The notes below the pieces were generated by a model that searched no databases, was not told the origin of the DNA, and saw only the letters and a program-made list of their open reading frames with translations. A stretch of 64,000 nt of DNA, taken from NCBI RefSeq assembly GCF_046524175.1, contig NZ_JBEFZF010000006.1:124001-188000 (forward strand). The letters are read 5' to 3'. A program made the translations under genes and the position numbers. Shown here piece by piece: positions 34,836 to 43,013 of the stretch (within the stretch, counting starts at the first letter, position 1; every line of letters begins with the position of its first letter). The stretch is from Spongiivirga sp046524175 (GTDB lineage Bacteria > Bacteroidota > Bacteroidia > Flavobacteriales > Flavobacteriaceae).

Positions 34836-36122
34836 TTAAGCCAGCACCTTAATCTTTGTAAAAGCTTCTTTTAAGTCGGCCTTTAAATCGGCAATATCTT
34901 CTAAACCAACTGAAAGACGAATCAAATCTTTAGAGACCCCTGTGGACTCCTGAGCGGCCTCATCTAATTGTTGGTGTGTGGTACTAGCAGGGTGGATGAT
35001 CAGTGATTTGGTGTCTCCGATATTTGCTAGTAATGAAAATATTTTGGTTTCATCAGCTACCGTTTTAGCCGATTCAAAACCACCTTTTACACCAAATGTC
35101 ACAATACCACTTTGTCCTTTTGGAAGGTACTTTTGCGCAAGAATATTATAACTACTTGTTTGTAGTCCCGGATAATTAACCCAAGCCACTTCTTCCTGTT
35201 CTTGTAGCCACTGTGCTAATGCTATTGCATTTTCACTATGTTTTTTAATACGTACTTCTAAGGTCTCTAAGCCTTGTATTATTTGAAAAGCATTAAACGG
35301 ACTTAAGGCTGCGCCGTGATCGCGAAGACCTTCGATTCGCACTTTAGCAATAAATGCTGCAGAGCCCAAAACATCATGATATACTAAACCGTGGTAACCC
35401 GCAGAAGGTTCTGTAAATTCGGGAAATTTTCCATTTGACCAGTCAAAAGTTCCTGCATCGATAATTGCTCCACCTAAAGCAGTACCGTTTCCATTAATAT
35501 ATTTTGTAAGTGAATGTATTACAATGTTAGCCCCATATTCAATAGGATTCAACAAGGCAGGCGTAGCCACAGTATTATCGACAATTAATGGTACTTTAAA
35601 AGCCTGTGCTTCTTTAGAAATTGCCTCAATATCTAATACATCTAATTTAGGGTTTCCGAGAGATTCAATGAAAAATGCTCTTGTATTTTCTTGTGTTGCT
35701 TTTTCGAAATTTGAAGGACTCGAAGGATCGACAAAAGTAGTAGTGATTCCAAGTCGAGGTAGGGTTACATTTAACAAATTATACGTTCCCCCATACAAAC
35801 TATTAGAAGCGACAATATGATCGCCAGCTTTTAATAACACTAATAAGGCTGTCGAAATTGCTGCTGTTCCAGACGCAGTTACCACTGATGCAATACCACC
35901 TTCAAGGGCAGCTAGTCTTTGTTCTAAAACATCATTAGTCGGATTGTTCAGCCGGGTATAAATATAACCGGGTTGTGAAAGATTAAAGAGGTTTGCTGCA
36001 TGATCGGCATTGTCAAAAACATAGGCAGTGCTTTGATATAAAGGAACTGCTCTTGTGCCTCCATTTTGGGTTACATCATGCCCGGCATGTAACGCATTCG
36101 TTGAAAATTTTTGTGTACTCAT
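34836..36122 (-). CDS. metY: O-acetylhomoserine sulfhydrylase
   Basis: Forms homocysteine from O-acetylhomoserine and sulfide. 428 residues, the long form of the PLP trans-sulfuration family, with HSLTKYINGNGTALGG around the Schiff-base Lys and the MetY opening FSTNALHAGHDVTQNGGTRA. Directly downstream of a SAM-I riboswitch and followed by metX-like, osmC and metZ, so it heads the homocysteine operon. Confidence 0.93.
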   Translation of the reverse strand: MSTQKFSTNALHAGHDVTQNGGTRAVPLYQSTAYVFDNADHAANLFNLSQPGYIYTRLNNPTNDVLEQRLAALEGGIASVVTASGTAAISTALLVLLKAGDHIVASNSLYGGTYNLLNVTLPRLGITTTFVDPSSPSNFEKATQENTRAFFIESLGNPKLDVLDIEAISKEAQAFKVPLIVDNTVATPALLNPIEYGANIVIHSLTKYINGNGTALGGAIIDAGTFDWSNGKFPEFTEPSAGYHGLVYHDVLGSAAFIAKVRIEGLRDHGAALSPFNAFQIIQGLETLEVRIKKHSENAIALAQWLQEQEEVAWVNYPGLQTSSYNILAQKYLPKGQSGIVTFGVKGGFESAKTVADETKIFSLLANIGDTKSLIIHPASTTHQQLDEAAQESTGVSKDLIRLSVGLEDIADLKADLKEAFTKIKVLA

Positions 36123-36524
36123 TTTTCTTTTTTTTGAGTTAATTAATCTTTTAAATCAAAAGTCAAACACATCATGACTGATGTACTTAATAGAAAAATG
36201 TTATAAGAAATGGCAATCACTGAATGGTGATTCCGTTTGGTTATCTATCCGATTTTCGGTAGAATTTAGCACCTTCTCCATCTAGAATGAAGGGTTGCTA
36301 AGGCTTCCTTGGGTCTATTCCCTCAGCCTTTCTTGATAACATTTCAATATATATTTGAACTTTGCTAGACAGTAGGCTATAACACCTTAGGCTGTCTTAC
36401 TGAATACAAATATTCAGTTATAAATTTTAAAAATCCTAATTGGCATCCTTAAAATACTGTTAGAACGCCAATTATTCACAGATTCTCAAAATATCTTTAT
36501 AAAAATGAGAATAATCTACTTAAC
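36123..36524. other. 402-bp non-coding stretch between metK and metY
   Basis: It holds the metY leader with the SAM-I aptamer. Right of it are a hairpin AGACAG/CTGTCT (about 36368-36398) in the likely promoter area and ATTCTCA/TGAGAAT (36483-36512) just past the metK stop, which may end metK transcripts although no T-run follows. No gene is seen. Confidence 0.6.
36240..36340 (-). promoter_or_regulatory. SAM-I riboswitch upstream of metY
   Basis: Minus strand: P1 GTTATC (36340-36335) pairs with GATAAC (36245-36240). The core has AAGAAAGGCTGAGGGAA, GACCCAAGG, CTTAGCAACC and GAGAAGGTGCTA. Downstream hairpins AATCAC/GTGATT (36215-36232) and ACATCA/TGATGT (36169-36184) may belong to the expression platform; neither ends in a T-run. 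Confidence 0.9.
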
Positions 36525-37781
36525 TTATAGACTAAACTCTTCTTTTACTTTATCAACATAATCTAATTTCTCCCAAGTAAATAACTCGACTTCTTTTTCA
36601 ATCTTACCGTTATAAGGTGACTCAAAAGTTTTGGTTATCACTTTAGGTTCTTTACCCATATGGCCATATGCTGCAGATTCTAGGTAAATGGGATTTCTCA
36701 ATTTTAAACGTTCTTCAATTGCGAAGGGTCGCATATCAAAAATTGAAGCGACCTTTTCTGCTATTTCTCCATCATTTAAATCAACCCTTGCTGTACCATA
36801 AGTGTCTACAAATATTGAAGTTGGTTCTACCACACCAATGGCATAGCTCACCTGCACTAAAATCTCATCAGCTACACCAGCGGCTACCAGATTTTTTGCA
36901 ATATGTCTTGATGCGTACGCTGCACTTCTATCAACCTTACTCGGGTCTTTACCACTAAATGCGCCACCACCATGTGCGCCTTTTCCACCATAGGTATCTA
37001 CAATAATCTTACGTCCGGTAAGTCCTGTGTCACCATGTGGTCCGCCAATAACAAACTTACCTGTGGGATTAATATGATATTGAATATCATTATTGAATAG
37101 CTCTTGAATATGTGCCGGTAATTGGCTCACTACCCGTGGAATCAAAATCTCAATAATGTCTTTTTTTATCTTAGCTAACATTACGGCATCATCATCGTCA
37201 AAATCATCATGTTGGGTAGAAACAACAATAGTATCAATACGTTGCGGTACATTTTCATCGCTATACTCAATAGTTACCTGAGCTTTTGCGTCCGGACGTA
37301 AATATGGAATCACATTTCCCTCTTTTCTTAAATCAGCCAATACCTGAAGAATTTTATGAGAAATATCCAATGCCAAGGGCATGTAATTTTCCGTTTCCCT
37401 GGTGGCATACCCAAACATCATCCCTTGGTCTCCAGCACCTTGTTCCTCTTTACTTGCGCGGTCAACACCCTGATTAATATCTTGGGATTGCTCGTGAATT
37501 AATGAAATCACCCCACATGATTCTCCACTAAATTGGTATTCTCCTTTTGTATAGCCTATGGTATTGATAACATCTCGAGCGATAGTTTGAACATCTAAAT
37601 AGGTGTTACTTTTTACCTCGCCTGCTAAAACAACTTGTCCTGTTGTGACTAATGTTTCGCAAGCAACCTTGCTATCAGGATCGAATGCTAAAAAATTATC
37701 CAGTAATGCATCACTAATTTGGTCAGCTACTTTATCGGGATGTCCTTCACTAACCGATTCTGATGTAAATAAATATGCCAT
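36525..37781 (-). CDS. metK: S-adenosylmethionine synthetase
   Basis: Makes SAM from methionine and ATP. 418 residues with SEGHPDKVADQISD, GAGDQGMMFGYA and GGAFSGKDPSKVDRSAAYA, all diagnostic. Unlike metY and metH it has no SAM-I aptamer; its 110-nt leader instead folds into a 10-bp-closed structure with an alternative hairpin near the start codon. It lies upstream of, and on the same strand as, the riboswitch-controlled metY operon. Confidence 0.96.
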   Translation of the reverse strand: MAYLFTSESVSEGHPDKVADQISDALLDNFLAFDPDSKVACETLVTTGQVVLAGEVKSNTYLDVQTIARDVINTIGYTKGEYQFSGESCGVISLIHEQSQDINQGVDRASKEEQGAGDQGMMFGYATRETENYMPLALDISHKILQVLADLRKEGNVIPYLRPDAKAQVTIEYSDENVPQRIDTIVVSTQHDDFDDDDAVMLAKIKKDIIEILIPRVVSQLPAHIQELFNNDIQYHINPTGKFVIGGPHGDTGLTGRKIIVDTYGGKGAHGGGAFSGKDPSKVDRSAAYASRHIAKNLVAAGVADEILVQVSYAIGVVEPTSIFVDTYGTARVDLNDGEIAEKVASIFDMRPFAIEERLKLRNPIYLESAAYGHMGKEPKVITKTFESPYNGKIEKEVELFTWEKLDYVDKVKEEFSL

Positions 37782-37786
37782 TAATT

Positions 37787-37880
37787 CGCTTTCTATAAAT
37801 ATTGAGGATTTGACGAAAGCGCTTAAAGAAGTTTACACTGCTTTAGCATTTTTTATTGAGGTTGCAATCAGTCAAATCCT
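37787..37880 (-). promoter_or_regulatory. structured metK leader, candidate cis-regulatory RNA
   Basis: Minus strand AGGATTTGAC (37880-37871) is the perfect complement of GTCAAATCCT (37814-37805), enclosing 56 nt. CGCTTTC inside that loop (37821-37815) can instead pair with GAAAGCG (37793-37787), 5 nt before the metK ATG, with GTCAAATCCT then in the loop. The two helices exclude each other, as in a riboswitch or protein-bound switch. The conserved SAM-I core is absent. Confidence 0.5.
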
Positions 37881-37900
37881 TCCTCTTTTTATTTCGGTTG

Positions 37901-37908
37901 CAAATGTA
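37901..37908 (-). promoter_or_regulatory. -7 box of metK
   Basis: TACATTTG on the minus strand (37908-37901), a perfect TAnnTTTG; no clear TTG at the -33 distance. It predicts a transcript start near 37894, about 14 nt before the structured leader. Confidence 0.5.
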
Positions 37909-37960
37909 TGAAACTATTTTATATCTGTAATACTAGAATTTATATTTGATATAGTATTAA

Positions 37961-40645
37961 CTAAAGATTATAGGTCAAACTGGCTACAACATATCTTGGC
38001 TGCACAAAATAGCTCGATGTATTGTTGAAAAGCTCACTAAAACTATCCCTGTTGATTGCTTCAGTATCTAGTAGGTTAGTTACCGCCAATTTATACTCCC
38101 ATTTACTGTCTTTCTTTTGATAGAACAACTCCGCATTCATAAAACCATATTCATTTAAAGTAGTAGAGCGATCTCGGTAGTTATAATAGCTATAATCGGA
38201 CTTCAAAAGAAAGTTTTTGGCAAATGCCCAGTCTAACCGAATAAATGGTCTACTGGTAAAAAAGGTTGTTTCTGTACCATTATTGTCATAATCATTTTTG
38301 GTGAAACTATACCCGAGATCAAAATTTGGCCCTTTTTTAAAATTAGTATTGACTTCAGCACTGTACACTTGGGTGGTGCTTATACTCTTACTTGGGCGGT
38401 TATTGACAATGTTATTGAAGTTAGACCAATTAAAATTCGCTCTGGCTGTTCCCTTTATTTTTCCAAAAGTGCGAGTAAAATTCCCAAGAGCGCTAAACAC
38501 TTCATCTGCGAAATTAGAATTTACAGGTAGGCTTATTCTATCGATACCTTGAAATTGTGATGTGGTTTTAATTGGGTCTCTTCTAACACTATAGTTCACT
38601 CTTGCAAAAATGTTGGTAAAGTTGAACATGTTGAAACTAAAATAGTTCATACTATAGGAGTCAAAGAAAGCATTTTCCAAATTTCTATTTCCTTGTGACA
38701 AGCTATTATAGTTATTAAAAACAAAACCTTGTGCCAACCTGTTAATATCAGTAAACTGCGCGGTTATTGCATAATTCAAGTTAATACTTTCTGATTTTTT
38801 TAGCTGAATACGGACATTAGCATCTGGTAATAAGAGCCACTTATTAGTGTCAATAGTGGTTCCTAATTGAGTATCCTTAAGTGAATAATTATGTAGGCTA
38901 ACTCCGGGGTTAAAGGTGAAAATTCCGGTAATAAATTTGTAGTGAACCCCGCTGTAAAAATCATTAAAATTAAACCTTACATCGTTTGTCAAATCCGATT
39001 CGGTAAAACTATTTTCATTTCCGTTGTCCAAAATCTGAAAAATACTACTATCAAAATTTTGAGTACTTAATGTAGATCCGAAAGTGAAGTTGAGATTACT
39101 TTTTTTGTTTAAAATGTAATAATAATCAAGCTTGGAATCGAACTTACTTGTTTTTACCTGTTTATTCTGATTGATGTTAAATCTGTTTTGATCAACTAAG
39201 GGCAATGCAGATTGAAAAGGTTGCTCATCTCTTATTGCGCGATAAAAAGGGTCATCATCCTGCAATAAATGAACTGCTTCTAAAGCAAATACATTTTTAT
39301 CATTCAATGTATAATAGGCATTTGCGTTTTGTTGAATTGAAAAAGGTGTATTTTCCAATCGTTCGGTTATATTTTCTGAAATATCTCTTACAGAAAGAAA
39401 GTTAGCATCTTCTTCTTGGCTTGATAATTTACCAAAGGCGTCATAATCTAATCGAAAATTAGCATTTGGTTTGTAAGTAGCGCTTAACTTCATCAAACCA
39501 AGTTTAGCCGATTGATTCGTATTGTCAAAAGTACGCTCAACTACATTATCACTAGGATCGTCATTGTCATCGATATACGTTCGCGTCGAATTAGTGATAA
39601 GGTCGTTCTTATTGTAATTGAATATTCCAAATCCGCTAATATCAAGAGTTTTACTTGCAGTTACGCTAAAATTTGCAGCGACAAACTTTGTGTCAATCTC
39701 ATTTGCCCGATTATTTTGAATGGTTGCAAAAGCAAGATCATTATTTGCCACATTAAACGAGGTACCACCGCGACCAAAGTTTCTAAAGCCACCTGTAAAA
39801 TTGAAATAATCACGTCTGGTAAATGGCACTTCACCTATATTATTAAGATCAGTTATTACGTTAATACTGTATTCAGGACTGTAATAAAACAATTTAGGTT
39901 TTACTATATATCGATCTGCAAACCCACCACCAGCTGTAACATCACCAAACCAAAAGTTCTTTTTACCTTCTTTAAGTTTGATATTGATTGCAACATTATC
40001 TTGATTATTGCGTAGATTTCTCATTTGTCCCACCTCATCATAATTGCGTAGAACTTCGACCTTGTCCAATGCATCTGCAGGAATATTTTTAGTTGCTAGT
40101 TTAGTATCACCATCAAAAAAATCTTTCCCTTCGACCATCAATTTATTTACAGTCTTTCCTTCAACCTCGATCTCACCATCATCATTCACTTCTACTCCAG
40201 GTAACTTTTTAAGTACATCTTCCAACTTCCGTTCCGTACCATTGGTAAATGAATCTGTGTTATATACTAACGTATCACCTTTTACTACAACCGGCATTTC
40301 ATACACAACTTCCACCTCATCTAGCTCATTCGATTTCTCGGTCATGACAAAGTCAACTTGTATATCTGCTTCTTTTGCTTCTATTTGTTTTGGCTTGGCT
40401 GAGAGGCCGATAAAACTAACTTTTAAAACATACGTATCATTAGCCGGCACTACAATTTTATAGCGCCCTTTATCATTGGTAATACCATAGCCGGTCATTG
40501 CATTATTTGCTTTTTTGTAAGCGATAACATTAGCTACTTCTAACGGTTTACCCAATGAATCTTTTACAAAACCACTGATAGTAATATCTTGAGAAAAGGC
40601 ATAGGTAGTGCATAGCACAAGTGCTGAAAAGAGTAATTTTTTCAA
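37961..40645 (-). CDS. outer membrane beta-barrel protein, TonB-receptor type, with carboxypeptidase-regulatory domain
   Basis: 894 residues. Signal peptide (1-18), a carboxypeptidase-regulatory-like beta-sandwich (about 20-105, ITISGFVKDSLGKPLEVANV), a plug-like domain (EDVLKKLPGVEVNDDGEIEV ... ALDKVEVLRNYDEVGQ) and a long C-terminal barrel. This is the outer membrane beta-barrel family that travels with GLPGLI proteins in Flavobacteria. Ligand unknown. It is the last gene of a four-gene operon divergent from a histidine kinase, so expression is probably sensed and tuned by that pair. Confidence 0.85.
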   Translation of the reverse strand: MKKLLFSALVLCTTYAFSQDITISGFVKDSLGKPLEVANVIAYKKANNAMTGYGITNDKGRYKIVVPANDTYVLKVSFIGLSAKPKQIEAKEADIQVDFVMTEKSNELDEVEVVYEMPVVVKGDTLVYNTDSFTNGTERKLEDVLKKLPGVEVNDDGEIEVEGKTVNKLMVEGKDFFDGDTKLATKNIPADALDKVEVLRNYDEVGQMRNLRNNQDNVAINIKLKEGKKNFWFGDVTAGGGFADRYIVKPKLFYYSPEYSINVITDLNNIGEVPFTRRDYFNFTGGFRNFGRGGTSFNVANNDLAFATIQNNRANEIDTKFVAANFSVTASKTLDISGFGIFNYNKNDLITNSTRTYIDDNDDPSDNVVERTFDNTNQSAKLGLMKLSATYKPNANFRLDYDAFGKLSSQEEDANFLSVRDISENITERLENTPFSIQQNANAYYTLNDKNVFALEAVHLLQDDDPFYRAIRDEQPFQSALPLVDQNRFNINQNKQVKTSKFDSKLDYYYILNKKSNLNFTFGSTLSTQNFDSSIFQILDNGNENSFTESDLTNDVRFNFNDFYSGVHYKFITGIFTFNPGVSLHNYSLKDTQLGTTIDTNKWLLLPDANVRIQLKKSESINLNYAITAQFTDINRLAQGFVFNNYNSLSQGNRNLENAFFDSYSMNYFSFNMFNFTNIFARVNYSVRRDPIKTTSQFQGIDRISLPVNSNFADEVFSALGNFTRTFGKIKGTARANFNWSNFNNIVNNRPSKSISTTQVYSAEVNTNFKKGPNFDLGYSFTKNDYDNNGTETTFFTSRPFIRLDWAFAKNFLLKSDYSYYNYRDRSTTLNEYGFMNAELFYQKKDSKWEYKLAVTNLLDTEAINRDSFSELFNNTSSYFVQPRYVVASLTYNL

Positions 40646-40692
40646 TGTCTTAAGTTTAGTTGATTATATGATTGATGTTAAAAGAGTGGGGA

Positions 40693-41562
40693 TTAAAACC
40701 CTCTTCGGCCCCCTCGGTTACGACCACTCCACTGCTCTCGCATTTCTTTCATTTTTTGTTTAGCGATATTATTAAACTCCTGTTGAGAAACTTGTTTACC
40801 CTTTGATGGTTTTTCAAGAATCTCTTTTTCCTTTGAGTTCATTATAATTTTGTTGCATAACAATGTAGTTCGTCCTGATTGTACTTCTAAAATGAGTCCC
40901 GGCAACCCCCAATATTCTCCTGGACCTTGACTTACAGGGATTTCAGGGGAGTACCAGGCCACCACTTCTATCTCTTTGGGGGTCTCTATTTCTCCTTTCT
41001 CTTTGGTAACCGAATCGTTTTTAACCTCAGCCCCTGCTTGATTTCTGTTTCTATTGCCTCTTCCTCGACGCATATTTCTCCAATCAAGTTCATCAACTTT
41101 TTTCATTGCGGTCGCTTTGAAACAAGTATAATTCCCAATTTTCTTCGTTTCATTTTCCATTTTCCATTTTAGCTTCGGTAAGCTGTCTTTAATCAAAAAG
41201 TTCTTTCCAAAAAACTCACGTTGATCGTAATAGTTTCCTTCCTTGATTTCCTTAAAATAATTAGTTGAAGAAAAACTACTCATCATTCCTCTCCATCTTC
41301 CACCACCACCAGAACCGGGAGTATCTAATTGCTCTTCTTCCTTATAAATAGATGATGATTGATTGAATGTAAGTACATATGTTTTCTCTAACATTGACTT
41401 CATCCTTTCAGCAATTTGTTTTTTCATTTCCGGTGAGAGTTGCCTTCCCCCAAAATTCATATCAACTCCTGTTTTACTAAAATAATAGGCCTTACCTTGA
41501 AATTCTTGTGCATATAAGATGGTGGAAAAAATAGCGAATAAAAGAACGAGTATTGTTTTCAT
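40693..41562 (-). CDS. GLPGLI family protein
   Basis: 289 residues with a signal peptide (MKTILVLLFAIFSTILYAQ) and the name-giving motif in YWGLPGLILEV near residue 225, preceded by AWYSPEIPVSQGP. Unusual are an Arg/Gly-rich insert (RRGRGNRNRNQ, about 163) and an Arg/Gly-rich C-terminus. GLPGLI proteins are exported, of unknown function, and typically sit beside outer membrane barrel genes. It shares its plan with the next GLPGLI gene, so they are paralogues. Confidence 0.88.
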   Translation of the reverse strand: MKTILVLLFAIFSTILYAQEFQGKAYYFSKTGVDMNFGGRQLSPEMKKQIAERMKSMLEKTYVLTFNQSSSIYKEEEQLDTPGSGGGGRWRGMMSSFSSTNYFKEIKEGNYYDQREFFGKNFLIKDSLPKLKWKMENETKKIGNYTCFKATAMKKVDELDWRNMRRGRGNRNRNQAGAEVKNDSVTKEKGEIETPKEIEVVAWYSPEIPVSQGPGEYWGLPGLILEVQSGRTTLLCNKIIMNSKEKEILEKPSKGKQVSQQEFNNIAKQKMKEMREQWSGRNRGGRRGF

Positions 41563-41653
41563 AATGGATACTTAAAGTACTTTAGACTTTAATATTACCA
41601 TTAAGTTTAATCCAAATATGTTAAAACTCACTTATTTTCTAACAATTAAATAA

Positions 41654-42493
41654 CTAGCCTCCAATTTTGATACTTATCGTATTTTCGCCATCCCCACTTC
41701 TGTTATTCTGAAAATTCTTCATCATTTCTTCTGCTTTTTTTTCTGCAATTTTTTGGTACTCTTTCTTGGTTACTTTTTTGCCTTTCTTAGGTTCAGCAAT
41801 TGTAATGGTCTCTTTAGGGTTCATCACTATTTTGCTACAAAGCATTAACCGATCGCCATTTTCATTTACTTCCAAAATCAATCCAGGTAATCCCCAATAA
41901 TCATCAGGTCCATTATTGATCGGGATCTCAGGAGTGTACCAAGCCGTAATCACTCGGGTTTCCATCTCTTCTGTTTCCTGTTTTTCATTATTCACATAGG
42001 TTATTTTTTTACTTTTTTGTTCCCATGTTGCCTTATAACAGGTATAGTTGCCTATTCCTTTTGTTTCATTAGTTAATTTCCATTCCGGCTTTGACAATGA
42101 ATCTTTTACTAAAAAAATCTTTCCGAAAAGATCAGTCTTTTCAGCAAATCGAGATTCTTTTGTATTCTTATACAGAACATCCGATCCGCCTCCGCTACCA
42201 ATTACACTTATCATTACATTTCCAGCAGCAGCACTCGGACTTGACAAAGCTGCTTCTTGTTTCCAAGTGGATTCATATTGGTTAAATGTTAAGGTGAATT
42301 CTTTTTGAAACTGCTTGCGCATACGCTGCATAATTTCTTTTTGCATATCTCCAGAAACCGAAGTGCTGTCTAACGTAATCTTCATTTTCCGATCGGTCTT
42401 ATATGTAGCAACACCTTGAAAACCCTGGGCGTGACTAGCACCCAGGATGGTAAATAAAAGTATGATGGTTGATAAAAATTTTAAACTGTTCAT
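41654..42493 (-). CDS. GLPGLI family protein, second copy
   Basis: 279 residues, signal peptide (1-22), AWYTPEIPINNGPDDYWGLP followed by GLILEV, and a Lys/Glu-rich helical end. Clearly a paralogue of the 40693-41562 protein: both have QGFQGVATY/QEFQGKAYY openings, a KDSLSKPEWK / KDSLPKLKWK segment and a TCYKAT / TCFKAT motif. It starts 16 nt after the small secreted gene, as second gene of the operon. Confidence 0.88.
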   Translation of the reverse strand: MNSLKFLSTIILLFTILGASHAQGFQGVATYKTDRKMKITLDSTSVSGDMQKEIMQRMRKQFQKEFTLTFNQYESTWKQEAALSSPSAAAGNVMISVIGSGGGSDVLYKNTKESRFAEKTDLFGKIFLVKDSLSKPEWKLTNETKGIGNYTCYKATWEQKSKKITYVNNEKQETEEMETRVITAWYTPEIPINNGPDDYWGLPGLILEVNENGDRLMLCSKIVMNPKETITIAEPKKGKKVTKKEYQKIAEKKAEEMMKNFQNNRSGDGENTISIKIGG

Positions 42494-42509
42494 TTTGTTG
42501 ATATTTGTT

Positions 42510-42887
42510 TTATTTGGATAGATTCTTAATCATTTTCTTAATTCCGTTCTTACGCTTAATCGACTCTTCATATAACGCATCAGCATTACAGGCGGGTCCA
42601 CTTACCTTAAAACTTACATTGCTTATGGTTGCATTATTCGACTTGCTTTTTATCTCCTTCACAGTAAACTTCAAGCTTACTTCTTTAGATAAATCAGTAT
42701 TCTTTTTGAACAAGTTGAATACTTCTCTAAATGTTTTGTCAAAATCCTGTTCGAGATCATCTTGATTATCAACCGAGATCTCAATTTTGCTTGTATACTG
42801 ATCTTCGGTAATTTTAGATTCTTGAGCAAAGCTCGAAAAGGTGGTTAACACTAAGGTTAGTAAGAATAAAGTGGTTTTCGCTATCAT
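42510..42887 (-). CDS. small secreted protein, unknown function
   Basis: 125 residues with a signal peptide (MIAKTTLFLLTLVLTTFSSFAQ) and an alpha/beta mature part (LEQDFDKTFREVFNLFKK, VSLKFTVKEIKSKSNN) that ends in a basic tail. One Cys (GPACNAD). I do not recognise a family. First gene of the GLPGLI/outer membrane operon, starting just downstream of a candidate promoter that faces the kinase promoter, so it may be the sensed or effector component. Confidence 0.75.
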   Translation of the reverse strand: MIAKTTLFLLTLVLTTFSSFAQESKITEDQYTSKIEISVDNQDDLEQDFDKTFREVFNLFKKNTDLSKEVSLKFTVKEIKSKSNNATISNVSFKVSGPACNADALYEESIKRKNGIKKMIKNLSK

Positions 42888-42917
42888 TTTTGTTTAATTA
42901 TTTATTGTTGAACACAT

Positions 42918-42946
42918 CAAAATTGCACATTCAATTGAATAAACAA
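42918..42946 (-). promoter_or_regulatory. candidate promoter of the GLPGLI operon
   Basis: Minus strand TTG (42946-42944), 18 nt, CAATTTTG (42925-42918), one change from TAnnTTTG. It predicts a start near 42911 and a 24-nt leader. Confidence 0.45.
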
Positions 42947-42947
42947 G

Positions 42948-42973
42948 GTTAACCAGTGTTAACGAGTGTTAAC
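42948..42973. promoter_or_regulatory. triple GTTAAC direct repeat, candidate response-regulator site
   Basis: GTTAAC at 42948, 42958 and 42968, exactly 10 bp apart, so on one face of the helix (units GTTAACCAGT, GTTAACGAGT, GTTAACCGAT). It lies between the two divergent promoters, next to both -33 regions, as expected for a shared activator. GTTAAC is itself palindromic, so the array works in both directions. Confidence 0.6.
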
Positions 42974-43001
42974 CGATTTAGAAAAACCCATTTTTACCCA
43001 C

Positions 43002-43009
43002 TACATTTG
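43002..43009 (+). promoter_or_regulatory. -7 box of the histidine kinase operon
   Basis: TACATTTG, a perfect match, with TTA (42978-42980) at a 21-nt spacing as a weak -33. It ends only 4 nt before the ATG at 43014, so the transcript may be leaderless. Confidence 0.5.
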
Positions 43010-43013
43010 AACC

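Noticed and set aside
39512..40015. Open frame of 167 codons on the plus strand
   Set aside because: It lies antisense within the outer membrane barrel gene, has a low-complexity Ile/Lys-rich product and no start context; it is a shadow of the real frame.
37961..40645. Calling the large barrel protein a specific siderophore or sugar receptor
   Set aside because: No SusD-like partner, no siderophore genes and no ligand motif are nearby; only the general family can be supported.
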